Source of the DNA: Desulfobacteraceae bacterium
GTDB lineage: Bacteria; Desulfobacterota; DSM-4660; Desulfatiglandales; B25-G16
Direction: 5' to 3'
Assembly (NCBI GenBank): GCA_030612685.1
Contig: JAUWNK010000010.1
Location: 1-32,178, forward strand
DNA: 32,178 nt
The position numbers and the translations under genes were made by a program. Positions within the stretch are counted from its first letter, which is position 1; the number at the start of each line of letters is the position of its first letter. Below are positions 1-6,051 of the stretch, piece after piece. The notes under the pieces are model-generated. The model saw only the letters and a list, made by a program, of their open reading frames with translations. It was not told the origin of the DNA and made no database searches.

Positions 1-22
1 AGGCGCTTTTCCACATCATGGA

Positions 23-505
23 TTATCTGAGATTGTAAAGGTATAAAAAAGAAGCCCATCCACTTGGCACCATAGTGGGGGGATATTCCAGTTCATGGCC
101 ATATTTTACTGCCATTTCCAAAAAATAACGTGCATGGAAAAATGCTTCTAAAATGGGTCTTGTAACCTCTAACCATCTATCATTATCTTCTATTTTAAAC
201 TTTTTTCCTGTTCCGTCATCGATAATAGTAACGAACCATTCGTTCAGAGAGCGCTTAGGGAAAAGTGATTGAAGAGCTTCTACGATTTGTTTAGTAGTTT
301 TCTGAAGATGATAGACTTTGAAACTATGATGGTAAAAGCGATAGATAGGATCTTCATATCCCCAGTGGCTATTACATTCCTCTAGAAGTTTCTCTAAATT
401 AGGTAAGTTGTTCTTAAGATTGTCAAATAACTCATTTACTTCAATACGGCTATCTGGTCTTTCAAATATTCTGTTTACATCATCTTCTGTCATTTTCTTT
501 TCCAT
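23..505 (-). CDS. Hypothetical protein, 160 aa
   Basis: I do not recognise this protein. It is soluble-looking and acidic at the N-terminus (MEKKMTEDDVNRIF), with no signal peptide and no obvious membrane segment. The middle is rich in His and aromatic residues (YRFYHHSFKVYHLQ) and the C-terminal third again (FFHARYFLEM), suggesting an all-helical fold. No catalytic motif could be identified. The start at 505 is preceded by a weak AGGA; a second Met four codons in is an alternative. It is a continuous open frame with ordinary codon use, so it is likely real, but it lies alone at the window edge beside a region of broken genes. It may be cargo of the same rearranged region. Confidence 0.65.
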   Translation of the reverse strand: MEKKMTEDDVNRIFERPDSRIEVNELFDNLKNNLPNLEKLLEECNSHWGYEDPIYRFYHHSFKVYHLQKTTKQIVEALQSLFPKRSLNEWFVTIIDDGTGKKFKIEDNDRWLEVTRPILEAFFHARYFLEMAVKYGHELEYPPTMVPSGWASFLYLYNLR

Positions 506-662
506 TTAGTAATCCTATACACGTGCCTAACCAGTTAGTATATAGTTTTCCAGATAAATATCAAAAATAAAAGTTATTGGCAAGATACTTCAATTTTTTA
601 TGATTCCTCTAGCTGGATAACTCTAAAAAATTAATATTATAGATAAGCTTGATAAATCCATT

Positions 663-755
663 GTGATACAGATTCCACCCGAAATAAGAACTCAGTTTGA
701 AGCGCTTTTAATTCAAAAGGCAATCCCAGAAAAATTCTTTAATGCTCCCCGTAAT
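663..755 (+). pseudogene. N-terminal fragment of a tyrosine recombinase/integrase
   Basis: The frame opens with GTG and reads MIQIPPEIRTQFEALLIQKA then IPEKF. This resembles the start of the core-binding domain of integron-type/XerC-like recombinases common in Desulfobacterota (pattern: P.e...FealL..kaIP.k.h). The similarity stops near 755, where the expected YxKWLRYYLDFC segment is missing and intergenic repeat sequence begins. No catalytic R-H-R-Y part follows. I read it as a truncated integrase remnant. Assignment rests on recall of the family's N-terminus, so it is moderate. Confidence 0.45.
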
Positions 756-784
756 AAATTTAGACACTTTAGCCCTGGCCCAGA

Positions 785-808
785 CCTGCCTGCCGGATGG
801 CGGGCAGG
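785..808. repeat. Short GC-rich palindrome
   Basis: CCTGCCTGCC, four-base GGAT loop, then GGCGGGCAGG: 10-bp arms with one T-G wobble. A similar GCCTGCCGGATG/CGGGCAGG unit lies at 31906-31926 and a relative at 9550-9590. This is a dispersed palindromic unit outside genes. It truncates the integrase-like frame on its left side. Confidence 0.75.
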
Positions 809-882
809 CCTGGCAAAATATGCCTCAGCAAAGATAACCCAGGATTGATGATACATCAGAAGCAAGCGTATATCCAAATCAT

Positions 883-929
883 GTCGCACCTCCCGATCCC
901 GTCTCGGTCTCGGGACGGGGAGGGCGGGC
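883..929 (-). repeat. 47-nt compound palindromic repeat, copy 1
   Basis: On the minus strand this reads GCCCGCCCT, a 30-nt GC-rich hairpin (CCCGTC ... GACGGG), then GGTGCGAC. A second 47-nt copy on the plus strand at 8177-8223 is identical at 42 of 47 positions by hand alignment. The same flanks without the 30-nt hairpin occur at 5243-5259 and 5705-5720. Confidence 0.85.
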
Positions 930-963
930 TCACTTTAGATATTTATAATTTTACTCACTTGTT

Positions 964-1146
964 TCACGCCTCTTTTCTGATATCCTGTGCCATCTTTTTC
1001 AACTCACTGACCTTTTTAAAAACATCTCCATCCCAACAGGGAAAAATGGTATTATTATGGAAGAGAGGCTCTGATTCTAAATCAAATCTTGACACTTCTA
1101 CTGCCTCTTTCCACATCTCTGTGTGAGGTATAGGCGAGTATTCACT
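964..1146 (-). pseudogene. C-terminal fragment of a radical SAM-type protein
   Basis: This minus-strand frame is closed upstream by TAA (1147-1149) and ends at TGA 964-966. It encodes about 60 residues, including SEYSPIPHTEMWKEAV, ESEPLFHNNTIFPCW and KKMAQDIRKEA. The pattern (YSPIP.T..W..A, then DL.sePLfhNNt..Pc) resembles the C-terminal end of B12-binding/radical SAM proteins. The CxxxCxxC domain and all else upstream are absent. It therefore looks like the tail of a deleted gene. Family naming is from memory of the motif. Confidence 0.5.
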
Positions 1147-1270
1147 TTATTAAATATGGGGTCTTGACGGAATGTGGGCACAATAATCTATTAATTTCTT
1201 TTTTAATAGGAGAGCAATTGGGGGGGCCTTCATCCTGGCCATGGGCAGTTCTTTTTTCGGGAGCCCTATT

Positions 1271-1369
1271 TTATGCAGGCAATTCAGCATCTTTAAAAAA
1301 TGGGCAGTTAGCATCCTTTTCTGAAAGAATCGGCTCTTTAATAGGCCAGTCAATGCCCAGGTCTGGGTC
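1271..1369 (-). pseudogene. rfbC: rfbC C-terminal fragment, copy 1
   Basis: The minus strand encodes DPDLGIDWPIKEPILSEKDA, then NCPFFKDAELPA and TAA at 1271-1273. This is the C-terminus of dTDP-4-dehydrorhamnose 3,5-epimerase (dTDP-L-rhamnose synthesis). Only about 33 residues remain. Homology to copy 2 at 2856-3146 ends abruptly at the first DPD codons near 1370, where unrelated sequence starts. This copy keeps the complete tail that copy 2 loses to a premature stop. Confidence 0.8.
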
Positions 1370-1385
1370 AGCCCTTGACATTGGC

Positions 1386-1415
1386 CAGAACTGCACATTT
1401 GGGCTGAATAAAAAA
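1386..1415 (+). repeat. 30-nt direct repeat, copy 1
   Basis: A 30-nt stretch starting CAGAACTGCACATTTGGGC matches 1811-1840 at 29 of 30 positions in the same orientation. In both copies it is followed by a purine-rich run (GAAAGAGGTTAATA here, GGAGAAAAAAGGTAATA there). Confidence 0.85.
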
Positions 1416-1810
1416 GAAAGAGGTTAATAAATGATGTTAGCAAAGCGGCAGAAAAACAGGCATGAAATGGCTCCACGGTATACCAAATTGTATATGATCC
1501 CTTAGCCCCCCTTCTTGGCCTTCTTTTTATTTCCAATCCTTCTCAATCATTATCTTTGTTATCGTCGCTATCGTAGTGGTAATGGTCGCGGCTGCTGTAT
1601 GTAGTTGGAGGTGTCGGACGGATAGATAAACGGATGGATGGCGAAGCAGACCGGGAAAAAATCAAATTGTTTCTCAACTATTTCCTCAAGAAGACGGTGT
1701 TCTTGCTTAAGAAAATGCGTTTTTTTACATGACATGAAAAATAAATGTATTTTTTTACAAAAAAATGTATTTTACAACAAAAGTGCTCAGGATCTGGCTA
1801 TGCCAGTGGA
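1416..1810. other. Intergenic stretch, no recognisable gene
   Basis: No gene is identifiable. A plus-strand open frame at about 1600-1733 reads VGRIDKRMDGEADREKIKLF then NYFLKKTVFLLKK and stops. It looks like the tail of a lost protein, but I cannot name it. AT-rich runs (poly-T near 1723 and 1750, with repeated AAATGTATTTT) follow. Open frames on either strand here have no ribosome binding site and no family resemblance. Confidence 0.4.
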
Positions 1811-1840
1811 CAGAACTGTACATTTGGGCTGAATAAAAAA
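1811..1840 (+). repeat. 30-nt direct repeat, copy 2
   Basis: Partner of 1386-1415 (29/30 identical). The pair brackets about 400 bp of non-coding or decayed sequence. Confidence 0.85.
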
Positions 1841-2023
1841 GGAGAAAAAAGGTAATAGATCATGTTCTATTTGTCTTAAGTCAAATCCTACCCCCAATTC
1901 AATTCACATAGGGTGATGCGAAGCGGCCCAGCTCAACCTGATTGTATGCGGAATTACGTACCTAACTCCGCATAGAATCTTTAATGTTCTGTGTCATCGC
2001 TAAAATTTGGCTAAAATTTGGAC

Positions 2024-2052
2024 TTGAATTGAGCTTCAATTGTGTATATAAT
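2024..2052 (+). promoter_or_regulatory. Promoter of the Phd/PIN operon
   Basis: TTGAAT (2024-2029), a 17-bp spacer, then a consensus TATAAT (2047-2052). The start codon is 25 bp further on. The spacer contains an imperfect palindrome (AATTGAGCTTCAATT) placed where an autoregulating antitoxin would bind. Just upstream, CTAAAATTTGG is tandemly repeated at about 2000-2021. Confidence 0.7.
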
Positions 2053-2076
2053 CGAGTCACGATTGGAGGTGATATC

Positions 2077-2364
2077 ATGAAGTTTATTAGTATAAGAGAT
2101 CTAAAAACAAAATCATCACAGGTCTGGCAGGAATTACCGAAGCAAAAAGAAATGATCATCACGAGTAACGGTAGGCCAATTGCTATCCTTTCATCAATCA
2201 ATGAAAATAATCTGGAACAAATTATCTCGGCATTTCGGCGCGCTCGTGCAACAGATGCCGTTGCATCTATTCAATATGAATCAGTCCGAAAAGGAACAGA
2301 CAGAATAAGTATGGATGAAATAAATGCTGAAATTAAGGTGGTACGGTCAAAACGTAATAAATGA
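2077..2364 (+). CDS. Phd/YefM-family antitoxin
   Basis: A 95-aa protein that starts MKFISIRDLKTKSSQVWQEL and contains the typical MIITSNGRPIAIL segment. This is the DNA-binding N-terminal half of Phd/YefM antitoxins. The C-terminal half is charged and would neutralise the toxin. I chose ATG 2077 because GGAGGTGAT precedes it at the right distance and the domain starts there; the longer frame from 1984 has neither. It overlaps the downstream PIN gene by 4 nt (ATGA), so the two are translationally coupled. It is probably autoregulated through the palindrome within its promoter. Confidence 0.88.
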   Translation: MKFISIRDLKTKSSQVWQELPKQKEMIITSNGRPIAILSSINENNLEQIISAFRRARATDAVASIQYESVRKGTDRISMDEINAEIKVVRSKRNK

Positions 2365-2798
2365 AAATTGTATTGGACACAAATGTTCTTGTATCTGGTT
2401 TGCTTACTCCATTTGGCTCTAGCGGAGAAATTATTCGGATGGTTTCCGCGGGCAAGCTCGTTTTGTACTTTGATGCACGAATTTTATTAGAGTATCAGGA
2501 GGTTCTTCAACAACCAAAATTCGAATTCAACAAAGAGCATATTGATATGTTGCTTGATTTCATCCAGCAATACGGTCAATTCGTCTCCACTGAACCACTT
2601 ACGAATTCTTTGCCTGATCCGGACGATGAACCATTTCTTGAAGTTGCCGTTGACAGAAAAGTAAAATGCTTAGTCACCGGAAATTTAGCCCATTATCCCC
2701 GTTCATCCCGGAAAGGAATAAATATATTATCCCCGTCTGAGTTTCTTGACTTCTATAGAAGAAAAAATGAAGACACGGAACCACTTGGTGAAGCCTGA
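2361..2798 (+). CDS. PIN-domain toxin (COG1569-type VapC relative)
   Basis: A 145-aa putative toxin-antitoxin ribonuclease. It begins MKIVLDTNVLVSGLLTPFGS, with the first PIN acidic residue at D6. E44 (LLEYQEVL) and the D86-D89 cluster (PDPDDEPFLEVA) supply the others. The TGD motif of many PIN proteins is TGN here (107-109). I recall TGN as frequent in this subfamily, so this alone does not indicate inactivation. PIN toxins cleave RNA with Mg2+. Start at 2361 is inside the stop codon of the antitoxin. It is intact, unlike its neighbours, as expected for a stabilising module in a decaying region. Confidence 0.88.
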   Translation: MKIVLDTNVLVSGLLTPFGSSGEIIRMVSAGKLVLYFDARILLEYQEVLQQPKFEFNKEHIDMLLDFIQQYGQFVSTEPLTNSLPDPDDEPFLEVAVDRKVKCLVTGNLAHYPRSSRKGINILSPSEFLDFYRRKNEDTEPLGEA

Positions 2799-2855
2799 CG
2801 GGAGAAGCCGGTGCGTTTTTCGTTTTTTCGAAGTCTTTAATACTGTAACACTATT

Positions 2856-3146
2856 TCATGCAGTCAATTCAGCATCTTTTCATAACGGGCAGGCAGCATC
2901 CTTTTCTGAAAGAATTGGCTCTTTAATAGGCCAGTCAATGCCCAGGTCCGGATCATCCCATCTTATTGCCCGGTCATAATCCGGGTTATAAAAATCGGTG
3001 CATTTGTAGAAAAATTCAACCCTTTCAGTTAAGGCGCAAAAGCCATGCGCAAAATTCGGAGGAATGTACATAGCCTTTTTGTTATTTGCACATAGTATTA
3101 TTCCGAACCATTTCCCAAAGTTTGGTGAAGACCGACTGAAAAAGAT
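2856..3146 (-). pseudogene. rfbC: rfbC (dTDP-4-dehydrorhamnose 3,5-epimerase) remnant, copy 2
   Basis: The minus strand is open from 3146. It encodes RSSPNFGKWFGIILCANNKK, then AMYIPPNFAHGFCAL and YNPDYDRAIRWDDPDLGIDW: the C-terminal half of RfbC. The N-terminal ~100 residues, including its catalytic His and substrate-binding positions, are missing. An in-frame TGA (2880-2882) replaces a Phe codon of copy 1, after which the tail KDAELTA is still readable to TGA 2856-2858. The gene is therefore broken twice. Its neighbour rfbA is intact, so if the cell makes dTDP-rhamnose it needs an rfbC elsewhere. Confidence 0.8.
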
Positions 3147-3208
3147 CTATTTATTAGTATGGTAACTTCTGGAAGAATGGGGCATGGGCTAAAGATCATG
3201 TATGCCCC

Positions 3209-4114
3209 TTACGGATTTTTGCTTCCTGCTCTTTCCTCTAATATCTCTAAAAGGTACTGGCCATAAGGACTTTCTTTCAAATTCATGGCAAGCATCTCTA
3301 ACTGATCGGCTGATATGTATCCCATCCTATAGGCGATCTCCTCAAGGCATGCTATCTTTAGTCCCTGCCTTTGTTCAATGGCATGGATGAAATTAATGGC
3401 CTGTATCATGGATTCATGGGTACCTGTATCGAGCCATGCAATACCCCGGCCCAACTTTTCAACCTTTAGTTGGTCTTTTTTGAGATAGGTCATGTTGACA
3501 TCAGTAATCTCAAGCTCCCCTCTTGGCGATGGCTTAAGCTTAGATGCAATAGAGGAAACCTGATCATCATAGAAATAAAGGCCGGGGACAGCGTAGTTTG
3601 ATTTAGGAATCTTCGGCTTTTCCTCAATGCTGATCGCCTTTCCCATGGAGTCAAACTCTACAACACCATATCTTTCCGGGTCTCGTACCCAATAACCAAA
3701 TATGGTAGCACCCCTGTCATTGTTTGCCGCTCTCTTCAGGGATTCAAAAAAACCATGCCCATAAAAGATGTTGTCTCCCAAGATAAGGCAGGAGGGATGA
3801 TCATTGATAAATTCTTTTCCGATAATAAAGGCCTGAGCCAATCCCTCTGGCCTTGGCTGTACTGCATAGGTGAAAGAAAGACCGATCTGCCGGCCATCAC
3901 CTAATAGCCTCTCAAAGTTGGGAATATCCTCTGGGGTAGAGATGATTAAAATTTCTCTAATACCTGCGAGCATAAGAACAGACAGGGGGTAGTAAATCAT
4001 GGGTTTATCACAAATAGGAAGAAGCTGTTTGCTAACCGATATAGTAACAGGGTAAAGACGAGATCCAAAGCCACCTGCTAAAACAATCCCTTTAGGAGTC
4101 TTCTTCATGCTCAT
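3209..4114 (-). CDS. rfbA: Glucose-1-phosphate thymidylyltransferase
   Basis: A 301-aa nucleotidyltransferase making dTDP-glucose from dTTP and glucose-1-phosphate, the first step of dTDP-L-rhamnose synthesis for O-antigen. Motifs: the nucleotide-binding [14 protein letters not shown] (residues 9-22), [19 protein letters not shown] (27-45), [11 protein letters not shown] and [14 protein letters not shown]. Length matches RfbA (about 290-300). The start has no clear Shine-Dalgarno sequence; Met3 is an alternative. The broken rfbC copy lies just downstream on the same strand, so this was an rfbC/rfbA pair. rfbB and rfbD are not in the window. Confidence 0.95.
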   Translation of the reverse strand: MSMKKTPKGIVLAGGFGSRLYPVTISVSKQLLPICDKPMIYYPLSVLMLAGIREILIISTPEDIPNFERLLGDGRQIGLSFTYAVQPRPEGLAQAFIIGKEFINDHPSCLILGDNIFYGHGFFESLKRAANNDRGATIFGYWVRDPERYGVVEFDSMGKAISIEEKPKIPKSNYAVPGLYFYDDQVSSIASKLKPSPRGELEITDVNMTYLKKDQLKVEKLGRGIAWLDTGTHESMIQAINFIHAIEQRQGLKIACLEEIAYRMGYISADQLEMLAMNLKESPYGQYLLEILEERAGSKNP

Positions 4115-4132
4115 TTATTATGATTTTTAATA

Positions 4133-4190
4133 CCCCGTCCGCTTGCGGCGGGGTTTCCGATTAGAATTGGGTCCAGGGCTTGCCCTGGGG
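4133..4190. repeat. Two adjacent GC-rich hairpins
   Basis: CCCCGTCCGC-TT-GCGGCGGGG (4133-4153) is followed by CCAGGGC-TT-GCCCTGG (4173-4188). Neither has a convincing T-run on the minus strand, so I do not call them intrinsic terminators. They lie between cooC-like and rfbA and could still act as transcript-end structures. Confidence 0.6.
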
Positions 4191-4313
4191 TTTAATACCT
4201 TTTATTTTGTTTCCTATACTATTAACCGCAACCACCTGTTACAAGTATCTTCATGATAGATCATGTTTTTTGTTATTGTCCGTTAACTGTCGGTTATTGT
4301 GTTTTTCGCCTTT

Positions 4314-4349
4314 ACTTTAGGCACTTTTAACTTTAGACACTTTAGGCAC
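4314..4349 (-). repeat. Iterated GTGCCTAAAGT repeat
   Basis: ACTTTAGGCAC occurs twice, with a variant ACTTTAGACAC between, just downstream of the CooC-like gene. The same unit recurs in opposite orientation at 11798-11837 downstream of another minus-strand gene start. It is a dispersed short iterated repeat. Confidence 0.75.
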
Positions 4350-4354
4350 TTTTA

Positions 4355-5110
4355 TTAGTCAACCTCTATTATTTTATCGAAAATGTCAAAGGCTGTGGAC
4401 AGTGCTGGATTATCATCCGGTAAATTAACGGTTGGGGTACCGTTCATATCAAAATCGTAAAGGAGATCATCTTTAGGCATGGTACCCGCCAGATTCAGTC
4501 CGTGTTTAACTATTGCCTCTTGCAGGGAATCAGTCAGCCCATCCCGTGCCTGATTTATTATTAAGAATCTTTTTGCTGCCCTTACCTTCAAGTCATCTAC
4601 TAAAGTATTAATCCGGCCGGCAGTCTCAATACCCCTTATGGAAGGATCAGAAACAACCAGAAGAACATCAACATTATTTGTTGTTAACCGGCTTATATGT
4701 TCCATGCCCGCCTCATTATCCATAACTATATATGAATAATTGTCTATAAGCTTTCCTAAATACATAGACAATAAAGTATTAGCAGCACAGTAACATCCAG
4801 CTCCTTCCGGCCTGCCCATGGCAATGAGATCAAAATCTTCTCCCTCAACTACTGCCTCTGCCAGCTTCATCTCCATAAACATCTGTTTTGTCATTCCCTG
4901 TTGAACCACCCCATCTTTCATCTCCTCTCGAGCTGTGCCTAATGTTGCTTTTACGGAAATACCAAGAACCTCATTAAGGTTGGTGTTTGAATCAGCATCA
5001 ACTGCCAATATAGGGATTTTACCCTTTTGAATCAAATACTTAATCAAGAACCCGGCAATAGTGGTTTTACCTGTCCCCCCCTTACCAGCCATAGCTATTA
5101 CATAAGGCAT
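4355..5110 (-). CDS. cooC: CooC-type nickel-insertion ATPase
   Basis: A 251-aa MinD/ParA-fold ATPase of the CooC group, which matures the Ni-Fe-S cluster of carbon monoxide dehydrogenase (CODH). From the start at 5110 it reads MPYVIAMAGKGGTGKTTIAG: a deviant Walker A with the signature Lys (GKGGTGKTT). It also has VDADSNTNLNEVLG and the diagnostic GCYCAAN, whose CxC pair binds metal between two subunits in CooC. An in-frame extension to 5191 exists, but AAAGGAGG sits directly upstream of 5110, so the shorter form is chosen. No CODH (cooS/acsA) gene is in this window. The client may be elsewhere or may be another nickel or corrinoid enzyme. Confidence 0.88.
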   Translation of the reverse strand: MPYVIAMAGKGGTGKTTIAGFLIKYLIQKGKIPILAVDADSNTNLNEVLGISVKATLGTAREEMKDGVVQQGMTKQMFMEMKLAEAVVEGEDFDLIAMGRPEGAGCYCAANTLLSMYLGKLIDNYSYIVMDNEAGMEHISRLTTNNVDVLLVVSDPSIRGIETAGRINTLVDDLKVRAAKRFLIINQARDGLTDSLQEAIVKHGLNLAGTMPKDDLLYDFDMNGTPTVNLPDDNPALSTAFDIFDKIIEVD

Positions 5111-5218
5111 TTTTCCTCCTTTATGCTGCTGAAAAAAAAGTCTTTTATTTTGAATCATGTGCATTTTAAACAATGAGCTTATCACTGTCAATGACGGAGT
5201 GATAGACTCCTAAAATGA

Positions 5219-5899
5219 GCGGTTCCAGGTTCAGGGTTCAAGCCCGCCCTGGTGCGACACGATTGAAACATATTAAAACCCATGCCAGATTCCTAAATTT
5301 GAGTCTCTATAATTGAGCAGTGCAAAGTCAGGTCTGGGCCAGGGGTTCAAAGGTTATAATCTACTTGTATTCTTAACTTTATTGATGCCGCCTGAGGAGT
5401 GACTCATATTAGCCTCTTTGACCCATTGGGTGAAACATAACACTTGCACCTGTCAACATATTTTTTTCTTATTAACAGCCACTTGGGGTATTTCAACCGG
5501 GAACTGTGAACCTTGAACCTGACAACCTCCTAAGAAACTAAATGTTGAAAAAAGCATGGGGATGTCTTTTTTTACATCATGCCCTCTAACAGGGGGCCTC
5601 AGCGTGCCGCTTCAAACTCTGCGCACAAGCAACTTGTCATTGTCTTCTAGGGCCTTTGTCCGTGTGCGCTGGTTTGAAGCGGCCTACCGGCTCGTCTTTG
5701 TGAGGCCTGCCCTGGTGCGAACCCCTGGAATATTATCGGTGTACGGTATTGTTTCTCATTTTGGAGCTATTTACTTATACCGTATAATCCAGGTCTGGGT
5801 CAGGGGCATGGTAAAAAAAGACATCTCCATGCTCAACGTATAGTTTCTTTCATGTATAACCCTGAAGCGAAGCGTCGGGGTCATTTGCTGAGTAGTTAC
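5219..5899. repeat. Long inverted-repeat element A
   Basis: The core is a pair of complementary arms at 5532-5573 and 5811-5850, sharing GCATGGRGATGTCTTTTTTT. Inside are nested palindromes: GGCCTCA/TGAGGCC (5595-5601, 5701-5707), GCCGCTTCAAAC/GTTTGAAGCGGC (5606-5617, 5672-5683) and GCGCAC/GTGCGC (5621-5626, 5664-5669). The right end TGAAGCG...GTCATTTGCTGAGTAGTTAC (5862-5899) is nearly identical to that of element B. The left part (GGTTCCAGGTTCAGGGTTCA, from 5219) pairs with TGAACCTTGAACC-like sequence near 5508-5522. The left boundary is uncertain. No transposase is encoded. It also carries two short copies of the compound repeat (5243-5259, 5705-5720). Confidence 0.75.
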
Positions 5900-5932
5900 C
5901 TATAATGTTTATATTTCTCCTTCACTCTTGTC

Positions 5933-5960
5933 TTGACATTTTTTCTTATTAAGGTAAGTT
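5933..5960 (+). promoter_or_regulatory. Possible promoter of the EF-G2-like gene
   Basis: TTGACA at 5933-5938 and TAAGTT at 5955-5960 with a 16-bp spacer. The -35 is perfect and the -10 weak. It lies 92 bp before the start codon, just outside element A. Confidence 0.4.
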
Positions 5961-6051
5961 AATTATTACTCAGTTTAGGTTTTCCCTACCCTGGGCATGG
6001 CTTATAGCTGAATTTTAGGTGTTTACTTTTTAAAATAATCGAGGAGATTCT

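Noticed and set aside
1150-1536. 128-aa minus-strand open frame
   Set aside because: It reads the rfbC tail region in a different frame from the true RfbC sequence (DPDLGIDW...), so it is a shadow.
4133-4190. Intrinsic terminator for the CooC-like gene
   Set aside because: The hairpins are strong, but no T-run follows on the minus strand.
5556-5843. 95-aa plus-strand open frame in element A
   Set aside because: It lies inside the inverted repeats; the composition follows the palindromes, not coding sequence.
5219-5899. Element A as a retron msr-msd or group II intron
   Set aside because: No reverse transcriptase is present in the window, and no domain V-type sequence was recognised.
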